A stretch of 64,000 nt of DNA, from the NCBI RefSeq assembly GCF_000312045.1, contig NZ_HE978634.1, positions 2,468,380 through 2,532,379 of the forward strand, written 5' to 3'. Made by a program: the position numbers and the translations under genes. This stretch comes from Noviherbaspirillum massiliense JC206 (GTDB lineage: Bacteria > Pseudomonadota > Gammaproteobacteria > Burkholderiales > Burkholderiaceae_D). Below, in pieces: positions 17,518 through 28,216 of this stretch. The notes beneath the pieces are model-generated. The model was not told the DNA's origin and did no database searches. It saw nothing but the letters and a program-made list of their open reading frames with translations. Each line of letters starts with the position of its first letter. The stretch's first letter is position 1.

Positions 17518-19452
17518 TTACTTGTCCTTGACTTCCTTGAAGTCGGCGTCAACGACATCTTCTTCCTGAGGCTTCGCACCGGATGAGCCGCCTGCGTCCG
17601 CTCCCGCACCCGCAGCCTGCTGTTGCGCCTGCATGTCGGCGTACATCTTCTCACCCAGTTTTTGCGCAGCAGTCGACAGGGCAGCGACCTTGGCATCGAT
17701 GTCGGCCTTGTCATTGCCTTTCAGCGATCCCTCCAGGTCCTTGATCGCGGACTCGATTTTTTCCTTCTCGCCCGCATCCAGCTTGGAACCATGCTCGTTC
17801 AGCGCCTTCCGGGTCGAATGGATCAACGCGTCCCCCTGGTTGCGCGCGTCCGCCAGTTCCTTGATCTTCCGGTCTTCATCCGCATACAGCTCAGCATCCT
17901 TCACCATCTTCTGGATTTCCTCTTCCGACAAGCCGGAGTTGGCCTTGATGGTGATCTTGTTTTCCTTGCCGGTGGCCTTGTCCTTCGCGCCGACATGCAG
18001 GATGCCGTTGGCGTCGATGTCGAAGGTCACTTCGATCTGCGGCACGCCGCGCGGTGCCGGCGGAATGCCTTCCAGGTTGAATTCGCCGAGCAGCTTGTTG
18101 CCGGTCGCGATCTCGCGCTCGCCCTGGTAAACCTTGATCGTTACTGCCGGCTGGTTATCGTCGGCAGTCGAGAACACCTGGCTGAACTTGGTCGGGATGG
18201 TGGTGTTCTTCTGGATCATCTTGGTCATTACGCCACCAAGGGTTTCGATACCAAGCGACAGCGGCGTTACATCGAGCAACAGCAAGTCCTTGCGATCACC
18301 TGCCAGCACCGAACCCTGGATGGCTGCACCGACTGCCACTGCTTCGTCCGGGTTCACGTCCTTGCGTGGTTCCTTGCCGAAGAATTCCTTGACCTTTTCC
18401 TGCACCTTGGGCATCCGGGTCATCCCGCCCACCAGGATCACGTCATGAATATCGGAGACCTTCACGCCCGCATCCTTGATCGCAGTGCGGCAAGGCTCGA
18501 TCGTCCTTTCGATCAATTCTTCCACCAGCGATTCCAGCTTGGCGCGGGTGATCTTCATGTTCAGGTGCACCGGCGCGCCGTTGGCCATGGCGATATACGG
18601 CTCATTGATCTCGGTCTGCTGCGAGGATGACAGTTCGATCTTCGCACGCTCGGCGGAAGCCTTGATACGCTGCAGCGCGATTGCATCCTTCGACAGGTCG
18701 AGACCGTTGATCTTCTTGAATTCGTCGATGATGTAATCGATCAGACGCTGGTCGAAGTCTTCGCCGCCGAGGAAGGTGTCGCCATTGGTCGACAGCACTT
18801 CAAACTGCATCTCGCCATCGACATCGGCGATTTCGATGATCGAAATATCGAAGGTGCCGCCACCGAGGTCATACACCGCGATCTTGCGGTCGCCCTTGCC
18901 GCTCTTGTCCAGGCCAAAGGCGAGTGCCGCCGCGGTCGGTTCGTTGATGATGCGCTTCACATCCAGGCCGGCAATGCGTCCCGCATCCTTGGTCGCCTGG
19001 CGCTGGGAGTCGTTGAAGTAGGCCGGGACAGTGATCACGGCTTCGGTGACTTCCTCGCCAAGATAATCTTCAGCCGTCTTTTTCATCTTGCGCAGGACTT
19101 CTGCGGAGACCTGCTGCGGCGCGAGCTTCTTGTCGCGTGCCTGCACCCAGGCATCGCCGTTGTCGGCCTTGACGATCTGGTAAGGCATCAGGCCGATGTC
19201 TTTCTGCACTTCTTTTTCGTCAAAGCGGCGACCGATCAGGCGCTTGACAGCGAACAAGGTGTTTTTTGGATTGGTGACCGCCTGGCGCTTGGCCGGCGCG
19301 CCCACCAGAATTTCGCCATCTTCCTGGTAAGCCACTACGGAAGGCGTCGTGCGCGAGCCTTCGGAGTTCTCGATCACCTTCGGCTGGCCGCCTTCCATGA
19401 TGGCGACGCAGGAGTTGGTGGTACCCAGGTCAATGCCAATGATTTTGCCCAT
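17518..19452 (-). CDS. dnaK: Chaperone DnaK (Hsp70)
   Basis: A 644-residue ATP-dependent chaperone. The nucleotide-binding domain opens [21 protein letters not shown] and contains the phosphate loops [16 protein letters not shown] and [14 protein letters not shown]. The hydrophobic linker [15 protein letters not shown] joins the substrate-binding domain. The C-terminus has a Gln/Ala-rich flexible tail followed by [15 protein letters not shown], typical of bacterial DnaK. It lies between grpE and dnaJ in the usual operon order. Confidence 0.99.
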   Translation of the reverse strand: MGKIIGIDLGTTNSCVAIMEGGQPKVIENSEGSRTTPSVVAYQEDGEILVGAPAKRQAVTNPKNTLFAVKRLIGRRFDEKEVQKDIGLMPYQIVKADNGDAWVQARDKKLAPQQVSAEVLRKMKKTAEDYLGEEVTEAVITVPAYFNDSQRQATKDAGRIAGLDVKRIINEPTAAALAFGLDKSGKGDRKIAVYDLGGGTFDISIIEIADVDGEMQFEVLSTNGDTFLGGEDFDQRLIDYIIDEFKKINGLDLSKDAIALQRIKASAERAKIELSSSQQTEINEPYIAMANGAPVHLNMKITRAKLESLVEELIERTIEPCRTAIKDAGVKVSDIHDVILVGGMTRMPKVQEKVKEFFGKEPRKDVNPDEAVAVGAAIQGSVLAGDRKDLLLLDVTPLSLGIETLGGVMTKMIQKNTTIPTKFSQVFSTADDNQPAVTIKVYQGEREIATGNKLLGEFNLEGIPPAPRGVPQIEVTFDIDANGILHVGAKDKATGKENKITIKANSGLSEEEIQKMVKDAELYADEDRKIKELADARNQGDALIHSTRKALNEHGSKLDAGEKEKIESAIKDLEGSLKGNDKADIDAKVAALSTAAQKLGEKMYADMQAQQQAAGAGADAGGSSGAKPQEEDVVDADFKEVKDK

Positions 19453-19536
19453 AGTTTGTTCCTTTTAGAATTACTGGATTTCTGATAATTCGAATATGTG
19501 GAAGAAATTCGTTGTTTCAAGAAGCGGTCAAGCCGC

Positions 19537-20094
19537 TCATGCCTTCCCTTGCGCCACTGTCACCAGGGCAGGCCGCAACAAGCGGTCGGCGATCATATAA
19601 CCTTTCTGCAGGACCGACACGATGGTATTGGCTTCCTGTTCGGCAGGCACGGTCGAGATCGCCTGGTGCTTCATCGGATCGAGTTTTTCGCCCGGTACCG
19701 GATTCACCTCTGCCAGACGATTGCGCTCAAAAGCGCTGTTCAATTGCTTCAGGGTCATCTCGACCCCTTCCTTCAGTGATTCGACTGAGGGCTTGTCCAG
19801 TTTCAGCGCCATTTCCAGGCTATCCTTTACCGGTACCAGCGCCTCGGCAAAATTTTCAATGGCGAATTTGTGCGCCTTCGCGACGTCTTCCTGGGCACGG
19901 CGCCGAACGTTTTCGGTTTCGGCTTTTGCACGCAAGAATGCATCCTGCATTTCCCGGGCCTTGGCTTCGGCCGCTGCGAGCTTTTCTTCCAGATCAGAAG
20001 CAGGAACGTTTTGTGCGGCCTCTTGCGCCACTCCGTTTTCCTGTGCCTGGCCAGCTTGTTCAGCTTGCTCCTGCATTTTTGGTTGGTCTTGCAT
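19537..20094 (-). CDS. grpE: Nucleotide exchange factor GrpE
   Basis: A 185-residue co-chaperone that releases ADP from DnaK. It has an acidic/Gln-rich disordered N-terminus, the long coiled coil ([32 protein letters not shown]), and a C-terminal beta domain ending [26 protein letters not shown] five codons upstream is in frame, but the ATG at 20094 has GGAG nine bases before it and gives the expected MQDQ start. A sigma-32-like promoter lies 50-80 bp upstream, so it probably heads the chaperone operon. Confidence 0.97.
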   Translation of the reverse strand: MQDQPKMQEQAEQAGQAQENGVAQEAAQNVPASDLEEKLAAAEAKAREMQDAFLRAKAETENVRRRAQEDVAKAHKFAIENFAEALVPVKDSLEMALKLDKPSVESLKEGVEMTLKQLNSAFERNRLAEVNPVPGEKLDPMKHQAISTVPAEQEANTIVSVLQKGYMIADRLLRPALVTVAQGKA

Positions 20095-20143
20095 CACGAA
20101 AATCTCCACACAGTCAATGGCTTGAAATCAAAACACTCAATAT

Positions 20144-20171
20144 AAGTAGGGTCGGGTATCGGCTTTTCAAG
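20144..20171 (-). promoter_or_regulatory. Sigma-32-type heat-shock promoter for grpE-dnaK-dnaJ
   Basis: On the minus strand CTTGAAA (20165-20171) is followed 13 bp later by CCCTACTT (20144-20151). This closely matches the RpoH consensus (CTTGAAA, about 13-15 bp, CCCCATnT). It stands 50 bp before the grpE ATG. No CIRCE element (the HrcA operator) was seen nearby, although hrcA lies 5 kb away. Confidence 0.75.
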
Positions 20172-20348
20172 TCCTGCCGGACAAGAAACTTACTCCTCCA
20201 GCAATTAGTTGTTTAAATGAAACCGCCGACCTGGATAGCCTCTACGCAATTGTTTGTTACAGACTTTACGCAGTCTGGAACTTCATTTTTCTCGGTGAGG
20301 CACTACCATGTAGATATGAATTTGACTTCGAAGTACAAGGGAAACCTC

Positions 20349-20468
20349 ATGAAACTGCCCTTGATATCTGCATCGGTGATTGTCTATACATTGCTGGCGG
20401 TTGTCTGGATTTGCTATGCCGAGTTCAGCCGGATCACGACTTTCAGCGCTCCATTTTTGCATCAGTGA
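20349..20468 (+). CDS. Possible 39-residue single-pass membrane peptide
   Basis: A short ORF beginning MKLPLISASVIVYTLLAVVWICYAEF, which would be one membrane helix, followed by a short polar tail. An AGGGAAA sequence lies 6-7 bases before the ATG at 20349. The reading frame is open further upstream (to 20217) without better start signals. It lies divergent from grpE and convergent on hemH. No family recognised; it may be a genuine small protein or chance. Confidence 0.35.
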   Translation: MKLPLISASVIVYTLLAVVWICYAEFSRITTFSAPFLHQ

Positions 20469-20539
20469 ATCTCGTATAGCACTTCTTGCCCGAGCAAGCT
20501 CACAGGCAACACGTTCCACAGATATCACCTCTCTCTGAA

Positions 20540-21646
20540 TCAACGCGGTGCTCCCAATTGCACCGCGCGGGTTCGCGCAAGTTCTGATTCTGCTTTCCGC
20601 TTTTCCCCGGTATCTGGATTCGTCCTGGTTGGCCAACCCGACATATGCCGTTCCGCAATATTGGACAGGGCGGCGATCCAGCGGGGAGATTCATTCAGGC
20701 AGGGAATATAGTGGAATTGTTTTCCACCGGCAGTCAGAAAAGCGTGCTTGCCTTCGATGGCAATCTCTTCCAGTGTTTCCAGGCAATCCGCAACGAATCC
20801 GGGGCAAACGACATCGACCCGCCCCACTCCATTCTTTGCCAGCGTTTCCAAGGTAGGCGCGGTATAAGGTTGGAGCCATTCCGCCCTTCCCAGCCGCGAC
20901 TGGAAAGTGACGACGTACTGCCCCTCCGCGAGCTGCAGGCGCTCGGCAACCAGGCGGGCAGTTTTCTGGCATTCGCAATGATAGGGATCTCCCAGCAGCA
21001 AGCTGCGCTTGGGCAATCCGTGGAAGCTCATGACTAGCTGGTCCGGGCGTCCGTGCATGCCCCAGTAATCTCGGATGGATGCTGCCAGCGCGTCAACATA
21101 GCCCTCATCATCGTGGTAATGCTTGACCAGCCTTAATTCGGGAACATTACGCACCCAGCGCAAGTGGTCTTGCACCACATCGAAGATGGAAGCGCTCGTC
21201 GTCGCCGAATACTGCGGATAGGCGGGCAGCACCAGGATGCGGTCGCAGCCCTCGGATTTGAGCTGCTGCAGGACGCCAGGCAGAGATGGCGCACCGTACC
21301 GCATGGCATGAACGACCTGCACCTCATGCCCCTGCTCCCCAAGATAGCCGCGCAAGAGCAATGCCTGCTTTTCGGTATGCACCTTCAGCGGCGAGCCCTC
21401 ATCGGTCCAGATGGAAGCGTATTTCCTTGCGGATTGCCGGGAACGGAAGGGCAGGATCAGGCCATGCAGGATGAACCACCACACGGCTTTCGGGATTTCC
21501 ACGACGCGCGGGTCGGACAGGAACTCTTTCAGATAACGCCGTACGGCCGGCGCGGTTGGCGCCTCCGGGGTCCCGAGATTCGCCAGCACGATGGCCGTTC
21601 GCGCGACCGTGCCATGGGTGTATGGGGGCTCTGGAAGGAAGCGCAT
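20540..21646 (-). CDS. hemH: Ferrochelatase
   Basis: A 368-residue enzyme that inserts Fe2+ into protoporphyrin IX in the last step of haem synthesis. Family landmarks are the start [45 protein letters not shown], the catalytic-His segment [22 protein letters not shown], and the signature [21 protein letters not shown]. It is slightly long at the C-terminus, with an Arg/Glu-rich tail. Its place between recN and grpE is conserved in beta-proteobacteria. Haem from this pathway feeds the oxidases encoded further on. Confidence 0.96.
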   Translation of the reverse strand: MRFLPEPPYTHGTVARTAIVLANLGTPEAPTAPAVRRYLKEFLSDPRVVEIPKAVWWFILHGLILPFRSRQSARKYASIWTDEGSPLKVHTEKQALLLRGYLGEQGHEVQVVHAMRYGAPSLPGVLQQLKSEGCDRILVLPAYPQYSATTSASIFDVVQDHLRWVRNVPELRLVKHYHDDEGYVDALAASIRDYWGMHGRPDQLVMSFHGLPKRSLLLGDPYHCECQKTARLVAERLQLAEGQYVVTFQSRLGRAEWLQPYTAPTLETLAKNGVGRVDVVCPGFVADCLETLEEIAIEGKHAFLTAGGKQFHYIPCLNESPRWIAALSNIAERHMSGWPTRTNPDTGEKRKAESELARTRAVQLGAPR

Positions 21647-21724
21647 GCTATCAGGTCTGTCGATGTATTGTCGTCGGTTGGCTGTCTGCGCGGACAGGCG
21701 TTTCCCGCACTGCCCTGCCGGTGT

Positions 21725-23374
21725 TCACGATGCCAGCAACTCGCGTGCGTGCTTGCGGGTGGTCGCCGTGATTTCGAGTCCGCCGAGCATCCGTGCCACC
21801 TCTTCAATCCTGGCCTTGGCATCCAGCGCATCGATGCGCGACACCGTCTTGCCGTCCTTGGTGCTCTGCTTGCTGACCTGGAAGTGCTGGTTGGCCTGGC
21901 TGGCCACCTGCGGCAAGTGCGTCACGCACAATACCTGGCGATCCTGGCCGAGCCGCTTGAGCAAGCGCCCGACGACTTCGGCCACTGCGCCGCCGATACC
22001 GCTGTCGACTTCGTCGAAAATCAGGGTCGGCGTGGCAGTCGCGCTTGAGGTAATGACCGAAATCGCCAGCGAGATGCGGGCCAGTTCGCCGCCAGACGCC
22101 ACCTTTGCCAGCGGGCGCGGCGCCGTACCGGCATGGCCGGCGACCAGGAATTCCACGTGTTCCAGGCCGTAAGCGGCCGGCTCGCATGGATTCAGTACCA
22201 CTTCGAAACGCCCGCCCGCCATGCTCAGATCCTGCATCGCATCCGTGACTGCGCGGCTGAGTGACTTGGCAGCCTTGGTGCGCGCAGCCGACAGCTTCTG
22301 CGCCAGGCTCATGTAATGCGCCTTCAGCTTTTCCTCCTGCGCGCGCAAGGCATCCAGATCGCTGGCATCGGCCAGCTGGCGCAGTTGGGCTGACAGCGTC
22401 GCCATCTCCTGCGGCAGGTCTTCCGGCTGCACCCGAAACTTGCGCGCGGTGGAATGGATGGCTTCCAGGCGTGCCTCGACTTCATGCAGACGCTCCGGAT
22501 CCAGTTCCACCCGGCCCAGGTAATCGTTCAGGGAATAGACTGCTTCCTGAAGCTGAATTCGGGCCGGCTCCAGCGCTTCCAGCACCGGCTTCAGCCCGGC
22601 ATCGATGTCGGCCAGCTTGTCCAGCTTCTGGGTCAGGGTGGAAAGCCGCGACAGCATCGGATCGTCCGACTCGGAAATCGCGTCCAGGGCTTCCTGCGCA
22701 CCTTCGATCAGGCTGGCAGCATGCGACAAGCGGCTGTGCTCGTTGCTGATCTCCGCCCATTCGCCAGGCTTGACCGCCAGCTTTTCGAGTTCGCCGACCT
22801 GCCATTCCAGGCGCTCGCGCTCCAGCAATACATTCCTGGCATTGGTCTCGAACTCTTCACGCTGCTTTGCGAGCGCCCGCCAAGCCTTGTAGGCTGCGGC
22901 CACTGCGCGCGCCTCGTCCTGCAAACCAGCCTGGCCATCAAGGAGCATCCGCTGCGCATCTGCTTTCAGCAAAGACTGGTGGGCATGCTGGCCATGGATG
23001 TCGACCAGCATTTCCCCCAATTCGCGCAATTGGGCCGCAGTTGCCGCGATGCCGTTGATGAAGGCTTTCGAACGGCCCGCATTGTCGATCACCCGGCGCA
23101 GCAGCACCCCGCCTTCATCAGCGTTGAATTCATGAGCGGCAAGCCAGGCCTCGATTTCATCGCTGGCCGCAAATTCTGCGGTGATGTCGGTTTTGAGCGC
23201 GCCTTCGCGCACCACGCTCGCATCGCCGCGTCCGCCCAGGGCAAGCGCCAGCGCATCGATCAGGATCGACTTGCCCGCGCCTGTTTCACCGGTGAAAACA
23301 GTGAAACCCGGCGCGAATTCGAGTTCGATGGTATCGACAATGACAAAATCGCGTATGGAAAGTGAACGCAGCAT
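21725..23374 (-). CDS. recN: DNA repair protein RecN
   Basis: A 549-residue SMC-like ATPase involved in double-strand-break repair. The N-terminal half-ATPase has LRSLSIRDFVIVDTIELEF and Walker A FTGETGAGKSILIDALALALGG. Two coiled-coil arms span roughly residues 160-370. The C-terminal half has the signature VASGGELARISLAI and Walker B TLIFDEVDSGIGG. recN is often SOS-controlled, but I see no perfect CTGT-N8-ACAG in the 70 bp upstream. Confidence 0.97.
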   Translation of the reverse strand: MLRSLSIRDFVIVDTIELEFAPGFTVFTGETGAGKSILIDALALALGGRGDASVVREGALKTDITAEFAASDEIEAWLAAHEFNADEGGVLLRRVIDNAGRSKAFINGIAATAAQLRELGEMLVDIHGQHAHQSLLKADAQRMLLDGQAGLQDEARAVAAAYKAWRALAKQREEFETNARNVLLERERLEWQVGELEKLAVKPGEWAEISNEHSRLSHAASLIEGAQEALDAISESDDPMLSRLSTLTQKLDKLADIDAGLKPVLEALEPARIQLQEAVYSLNDYLGRVELDPERLHEVEARLEAIHSTARKFRVQPEDLPQEMATLSAQLRQLADASDLDALRAQEEKLKAHYMSLAQKLSAARTKAAKSLSRAVTDAMQDLSMAGGRFEVVLNPCEPAAYGLEHVEFLVAGHAGTAPRPLAKVASGGELARISLAISVITSSATATPTLIFDEVDSGIGGAVAEVVGRLLKRLGQDRQVLCVTHLPQVASQANQHFQVSKQSTKDGKTVSRIDALDAKARIEEVARMLGGLEITATTRKHARELLAS

Positions 23375-23443
23375 GATGGAATGTTTTATTTCTCAGGCAA
23401 GCAAGTCGCTGTTCATTTCAGACATCTAGGACGGAAAGGCGGG

Positions 23444-24361
23444 CTATTTTAACTGCCCTTCCACCGAAGGATATTCATGCCAGTGCAGTTTTTCCCGCAG
23501 GGTGTCGTAATAACTCCAGCCCAGGGGATGGAGGAAGGTAATCGTATGGGCGGAGCGTTGGACCACAATACGGTCACGGTGCTGCAGGCTGGTCAGGGAT
23601 TGCATGTCGAAATTCGCGCTCACTTCGCGTCCGCCGCGGATTTCGATCACGATCTTGCTGGAATCGGGAACGACGATCGGCCGGTTCGACAGCGCATGCG
23701 GCGCAATCGGCACCAGGACCAGACCATTCAGGCGCGGATGCAGCAAAGGGCCGCCGGCAGACAGCGAATAGGCCGTGGAACCTGTCGGCGTAGCAACAAT
23801 CAAACCGTCCGAGCGCTGGTTGTACATGAAGCGGCCATCGACTTCCACTTGCAATTCCACCATGCCGGAAGTCGGTCCGCGCGATACGACCACGTCGTTA
23901 AAGGCGAGCGCATGGAAAATCGGATTACCGTCGCGGATCACGGAAGCTTCGAGCAGGCTGCGCTGCTCGGATTCGAGCTTGCCACTCAACATCTCGGTCA
24001 GAACCGGGATCATGACGTCCTGTGAAATATCCGTCATGAAGCCGAGGCGCCCTTGGTTGATGCCGATCAATGGCACATTGTATGGCGCCAACTGGCGTGC
24101 GATACCAAGCATGGTACCGTCGCCGCCAACCACGATGGCCACATCCGCCTTCCGGCCGATTTCCACCGGTGCCATCGCCACGATATTGCTGAGGCCGATA
24201 TTGCGCGCCGTTTCGCTCTCGAAAACGACGTCATAACCAGACTTGCTTAAAAAATCGGCAATCTCGGCCAGGGACTGGTCAATGCCCGCGGCCATATACT
24301 TGCCGACAATGGCAATAGTCTTGAAAGCAGGCGGCGCGGCATGTGGTATGGAGGGCAACAT
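23444..24361 (-). CDS. nadK: NAD kinase
   Basis: A 305-residue cytoplasmic enzyme making NADP from NAD and ATP or polyphosphate. Diagnostic motifs are [25 protein letters not shown], and the long [24 protein letters not shown]. The frame is open to 24409, but the ATG at 24361 starts a natural N-terminus ([22 protein letters not shown]). It lies between recN and a divergent HAD gene. Confidence 0.95.
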   Translation of the reverse strand: MLPSIPHAAPPAFKTIAIVGKYMAAGIDQSLAEIADFLSKSGYDVVFESETARNIGLSNIVAMAPVEIGRKADVAIVVGGDGTMLGIARQLAPYNVPLIGINQGRLGFMTDISQDVMIPVLTEMLSGKLESEQRSLLEASVIRDGNPIFHALAFNDVVVSRGPTSGMVELQVEVDGRFMYNQRSDGLIVATPTGSTAYSLSAGGPLLHPRLNGLVLVPIAPHALSNRPIVVPDSSKIVIEIRGGREVSANFDMQSLTSLQHRDRIVVQRSAHTITFLHPLGWSYYDTLREKLHWHEYPSVEGQLK

Positions 24362-24443
24362 GCTGCAGATTAGACCATAATTTGACTGTCTATCACAGGT
24401 TACTGGCAACGAAGCGGTCCAACCCTATTTGAATGTCTTGCAG

Positions 24444-25154
24444 ATGGCACCCATCAAGGCAGTTTTTTTCGATCTAGACGACACGCTCTGGCCCATCGTG
24501 CCCGTCATCCAGCGCGCCGAAACCATCCTGTACGAATGGCTGACGCGGCATGCACCGAATGTCGCCAGGCGTTTCGATATCGATGTCCTGCGGGAAAGAA
24601 GAAAGGCATTGATGGCAACGGATCCGGTGTACCAGCTTGACCTGCGGGCGCTGCGCCGCGCCGGACTGCTCGAAGCCTTTCACAGTGCCGGGGAAGATGT
24701 GACCCTGGTCGATGCGGCAATGGAAATCTTTTCAAAGGCACGCAATGAAGTGATGCTCTTCGACGACGTGCATCCCATCCTCGCACGCCTGCGGCAACGC
24801 GTAGCGCTTGGCTCGATTTCGAACGGCGTTGCCGATCTCGACGCCATCGGCCTGGCGCCCTACTTCCGGACTTCGCTTGCCGCCCACCGCTTCGGCCTTG
24901 CCAAGCCGGATCCGGCCATCTTCCGCGCCGCTTGCGATGCCCTGAACGTGGCACCAGCCGAAGCCGTTTATGTCGGCGACGACCCGGTGCTGGACGTTGA
25001 AGGAGCACAGAAGGCAGGTTTGCATGGCGTCTGGCTCAACCGGCCGGGCGTTGAACCTCTGAAAACCTTGCCTGACCATATACGACCGGATGGGGTTTGC
25101 GCCAGCCTGCATGAGCTTGATCACTGGCTGGGCAACCGGCTGGTAAAAAGCTGA
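24444..25154 (+). CDS. HAD-IA family hydrolase
   Basis: A 236-residue haloacid-dehalogenase-superfamily hydrolase. Motif I is AVFFDLDDTLWPIVPV; motif II is ALGSISNGVADL; motif III and IV are FGLAKPDPAIF and AVYVGDDPVLDVEGAQKAG. An alpha-helical cap follows motif I (subfamily IA). A TTG at 24429 is in frame, but the ATG at 24444 is preferred. Likely a small-molecule phosphatase; the substrate is unknown. It lies between divergent nadK and hrcA. Confidence 0.88.
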   Translation: MAPIKAVFFDLDDTLWPIVPVIQRAETILYEWLTRHAPNVARRFDIDVLRERRKALMATDPVYQLDLRALRRAGLLEAFHSAGEDVTLVDAAMEIFSKARNEVMLFDDVHPILARLRQRVALGSISNGVADLDAIGLAPYFRTSLAAHRFGLAKPDPAIFRAACDALNVAPAEAVYVGDDPVLDVEGAQKAGLHGVWLNRPGVEPLKTLPDHIRPDGVCASLHELDHWLGNRLVKS

Positions 25155-25231
25155 TAACAATCAAATGGATAAATGACGTTGCGAGCGAACATTGCTGGCG
25201 CCGCCCGCTGCTGCTCGCATAGAATACCGGT

Positions 25232-26251
25232 ATGCAACTCGATACTCGCGCTCAGACATTGCTGAAAGCCCTGGTTGAACGGTATATCGCCGATGGCCAA
25301 CCAGTGGGCTCACGTGCACTCTCGAAGATATCCGGCCTGGAACTGTCGCCTGCGACGATACGCAACATCATGGCCGATCTCGAAGAGATGGGTTTGGTTG
25401 CCAGTCCGCATACATCGGCGGGAAGGGTGCCGACCCCGCGCGGCTACCGTCTTTTCGTCGACACTCTCCTGACGGTGCAGCCGATCGATGAAACCACGGT
25501 GGAATCCAAGCTCCAGCCCAGGCTGCAAAAGCATTCCCCGCAGAAGATCATCGCCAATGCAGCGCAGACATTGTCGTCGCTGTCGCAATTCGCCGGCGTG
25601 GTGATGACGCCCAGGCACGAATCGGTGTTCCAGCAGATCGAATTCCTGCGCCTGTCGGAAAGGCGCATCCTGCTGGTGATCGTCTCGCCCAATGGCGAAG
25701 TGCACAACCGGTTGCTGCTAACTGAAGTGGACTACACGCCTTCCCAGCTGACACAGGCTGCCAATTACATCAACCAGCAGTACAAGGGTTTCACCTTCGA
25801 GGATGTGCGCGCCAGGCTGCAGAACGAACTGCAGCAATTACGCGACGACATGACGCGCCTGCTGCAGGCGGCGGTCGAAGCGGGCAGCGACGCGATGGCC
25901 GAGAATGCCGATGAAGTGGTGATTTCCGGCGAACGCAATCTGCTGAGCGTAAGCGACCTGTCTTCCAACATGACGTCCCTGCGCAGGCTGTTCGACATGC
26001 TCGAACAGAAGACCAGCCTGATGCAGTTGCTCGATGTTTCAAGCAAGGCCACGGGCGTCCAGATTTTCATCGGCGGCGAATCGCAGCTGGTGCCGCTGGA
26101 TGATATGAGCGTGGTGACCGCGCCTTATGAAGCGAATGGAAGAATCGTCGGGACCCTGGGCGTGATCGGACCGACACGCATGGCTTATGAACGGGTCATA
26201 CCGATCGTCGATATCACGGCGAAACTGCTGTCGAATGCGTTGAGCCAGTAG
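25232..26251 (+). CDS. hrcA: Heat-inducible transcription repressor HrcA
   Basis: A 339-residue repressor that binds CIRCE operators and is kept active by GroEL. The N-terminal winged helix is visible ([17 protein letters not shown]...[30 protein letters not shown]). A GAF-like middle domain and the C-terminal [25 protein letters not shown] complete the protein. No CIRCE inverted repeat was found in this window, so its targets (usually groESL) lie elsewhere; dnaK here appears driven by sigma-32 instead. Confidence 0.96.
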   Translation: MQLDTRAQTLLKALVERYIADGQPVGSRALSKISGLELSPATIRNIMADLEEMGLVASPHTSAGRVPTPRGYRLFVDTLLTVQPIDETTVESKLQPRLQKHSPQKIIANAAQTLSSLSQFAGVVMTPRHESVFQQIEFLRLSERRILLVIVSPNGEVHNRLLLTEVDYTPSQLTQAANYINQQYKGFTFEDVRARLQNELQQLRDDMTRLLQAAVEAGSDAMAENADEVVISGERNLLSVSDLSSNMTSLRRLFDMLEQKTSLMQLLDVSSKATGVQIFIGGESQLVPLDDMSVVTAPYEANGRIVGTLGVIGPTRMAYERVIPIVDITAKLLSNALSQ

Positions 26252-26281
26252 GCAGGAATATCCGGCAGGCGGAAATGCAGC

Positions 26282-26710
26282 TTAGCGTCGATGCGGACAA
26301 TTGACTTTCGTGCAATGCCCGTATAGCGCCAGAGCATGCTCGGCAATGGTGAAGCCGCGCTCGTTGGCGACTTTCTGCTGGCGCTTCTCGATTTCGTCAT
26401 CAAAAAACTCCTCCACCCGCCCGCAATCCAGGCACACCAGATGGTCGTGATGCGAACCTTCGTTCAGTTCGAAGACGGCCTTGCCGGTTTCAAAATGATT
26501 GCGGTGCAATAGCCCGGCCTGCTCGAACTGCGTCAGCACCCGATAGACCGTGGCAAGACCGACATCCATGTTTTCAGTCAACAGGATCTTGTACACGTCT
26601 TCGGCGCTCAGGTGCCGCACTGCGCTGTTCTGGAAAATCTCGAGAATCTTGAGTCTGGGCAGCGTGGCTTTGAGTCCGCTGGCTTTCAGTTCGGAAGGAT
26701 TGCTAGGCAT
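26282..26710 (-). CDS. fur: Ferric uptake regulator Fur
   Basis: A 142-residue iron-responsive repressor. The winged-helix N-terminal domain has [15 protein letters not shown] and [33 protein letters not shown]. The metal-binding region includes [16 protein letters not shown] with a CxxC, and the end [12 protein letters not shown] adds a second Cys pair. The long open frame to 27016 reads back through bamE; the ATG at 26710 gives the standard N-terminus. It is divergent from bamE, the usual arrangement. The nearby TonB/ExbBD set is a plausible Fur target. Confidence 0.97.
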   Translation of the reverse strand: MPSNPSELKASGLKATLPRLKILEIFQNSAVRHLSAEDVYKILLTENMDVGLATVYRVLTQFEQAGLLHRNHFETGKAVFELNEGSHHDHLVCLDCGRVEEFFDDEIEKRQQKVANERGFTIAEHALALYGHCTKVNCPHRR

Positions 26711-26786
26711 GTCAATGGTCAGTATGCGATTATCTGCTTTATCATATAGCGTTTTGCCACAATTGCCCAACCAACCGAGACGTCTC

Positions 26787-27359
26787 ATGCGAATGTTGTT
26801 CCCCCGCCCTGATCGCGCGCCAGCCTTTGTCGGCATCCTCTGCGTCAGCCTCGCCTGCCTTGCAGGCTGCGCATCGAAGAATCCGCTGATCGACGAAACG
26901 GGCAATGCAGCTCCGTCCCAGGCCCAAGCCGCGGAAGCGCAGGCAGACGGAGGTTCCACTGAATTGAGCGGCATGCACACCACCCGCCCCAAGGGCGTGC
27001 AAAAATTGTTCGGCATCCTGTCGCCTTACCGCATTGATATCCAGCAGGGCAACTTCGTGTCCCAGGAAATGGTCGCGCAACTGAAGGAAGGCATGCGCCG
27101 TCCGGAAGGCATGACGCGCGAACAGGTGCGTTTCGTCATGGGCACGCCGCTGCTGACCGACATTTTCCATGCGGACCGCTGGGATTACGCGTTCCGCCTG
27201 AAAAAGGGCAGCGGCGAAATCATCTCCAGCCATGTCGCCGTATTTTTCGACAATAACCGGCTGGTGCGTATCGAAGGCGGGTCCCTGCCCACCGAGAAGG
27301 TTTACCTCGACCTGATCGCCGGCGGCACGCCGCAGGCAAGTTCCGCGGAATCCAAGTAA
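26787..27359 (+). CDS. bamE: Outer membrane assembly lipoprotein BamE (SmpA/OmlA family)
   Basis: A 190-residue lipoprotein of the BAM complex that folds beta-barrel proteins into the outer membrane. A signal peptide ends in the lipobox LACLAGC (Cys near residue 29). The SmpA/OmlA domain is seen in [51 protein letters not shown] and [19 protein letters not shown]. The start ATG at 26787 fits the signal peptide. It lies 15 bp before dapB and divergent from fur. Confidence 0.95.
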   Translation: MRMLFPRPDRAPAFVGILCVSLACLAGCASKNPLIDETGNAAPSQAQAAEAQADGGSTELSGMHTTRPKGVQKLFGILSPYRIDIQQGNFVSQEMVAQLKEGMRRPEGMTREQVRFVMGTPLLTDIFHADRWDYAFRLKKGSGEIISSHVAVFFDNNRLVRIEGGSLPTEKVYLDLIAGGTPQASSAESK

Positions 27360-27374
27360 CCCAAAGAAGCTCGC

Positions 27375-28181
27375 ATGAATCGAATGAAAATTGCCATCGC
27401 AGGAGCATCCGGCCGCATGGGCCGCATGCTGATCGAAACCGTCCTGAACGCGGAGGATGCAACACTGGCCGGCGCGCTCGACGTTCCCGGCGCGCCCAGC
27501 ATCGGCAGCGATGCCGCCGCCTTCCTCGGCAAGCCGGCAGGGGTGGCCATCGAGTCCGACCTCGCCAAGGGGCTGGGCAATGCGGAATATCTGATCGATT
27601 TCACGCGGCCGGAAGGCACGCTGAAGCATCTCGAATACTGCGCTGCGCATGGCATCAAGATGATCATCGGCACCACCGGCTTCGACGAGGCGGGCAAGGC
27701 CGCGATCGCCGCAGCCGCAAAGAAGACGGCAATCGTGTTCGCGCCCAATATGAGCGTGGGCGTCAACGTCACCATGAAGCTGCTGGAGATGGCCGCCAAG
27801 AGCTTCTCCCACGGCTATGACATTGAAATCATCGAAGCGCATCACCGCCACAAGGTGGACGCACCCTCCGGCACCGCCATCAAGATGGGTGAAGTCATTG
27901 CCCATGCACTTGGCCGCGACCTGAAGGATGTGGCAGTCTATGCACGCGAAGGCGTGACCGGGGAGCGTGATCCTTCCTCCATCGGCTTTGCCACCATTCG
28001 CGGCGGCGACATCGTCGGTGACCATACCGTGCTGTTTGCAGGCATCGGCGAGCGCATCGAGATCACCCACAAGTCCGCCAGCCGGGTCACTTATGCACAC
28101 GGCAGCCTGCGCGCGGCGCGCTTCCTCGCCAACAAGAAGACTGGCCTGTACGACATGCAGGATGTGCTCGGGCTTCACTGA
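27375..28181 (+). CDS. dapB: 4-hydroxy-tetrahydrodipicolinate reductase
   Basis: A 268-residue enzyme of lysine/diaminopimelate synthesis that uses NAD(P)H to reduce the cyclised product of DapA. The Rossmann start [17 protein letters not shown], the GTTGF nucleotide-contact loop, and the signature [18 protein letters not shown] are all present. The C-terminal [21 protein letters not shown] is typical. ATGs at 27375 and 27384 are both possible. It follows bamE closely. Confidence 0.97.
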   Translation: MNRMKIAIAGASGRMGRMLIETVLNAEDATLAGALDVPGAPSIGSDAAAFLGKPAGVAIESDLAKGLGNAEYLIDFTRPEGTLKHLEYCAAHGIKMIIGTTGFDEAGKAAIAAAAKKTAIVFAPNMSVGVNVTMKLLEMAAKSFSHGYDIEIIEAHHRHKVDAPSGTAIKMGEVIAHALGRDLKDVAVYAREGVTGERDPSSIGFATIRGGDIVGDHTVLFAGIGERIEITHKSASRVTYAHGSLRAARFLANKKTGLYDMQDVLGLH

Positions 28182-28216
28182 CCGGGACGACAAACCAGAC
28201 CGTCCCGGTGCGCTGC

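Noticed and set aside
23375-23443. LexA box upstream of recN
   Set aside because: A CTGT is present, but no ACAG at the required spacing; not supported.
26282-27016. Longer N-terminus for Fur (244 codons)
   Set aside because: The extra residues read antisense through bamE; the ATG at 26710 gives the standard Fur start.
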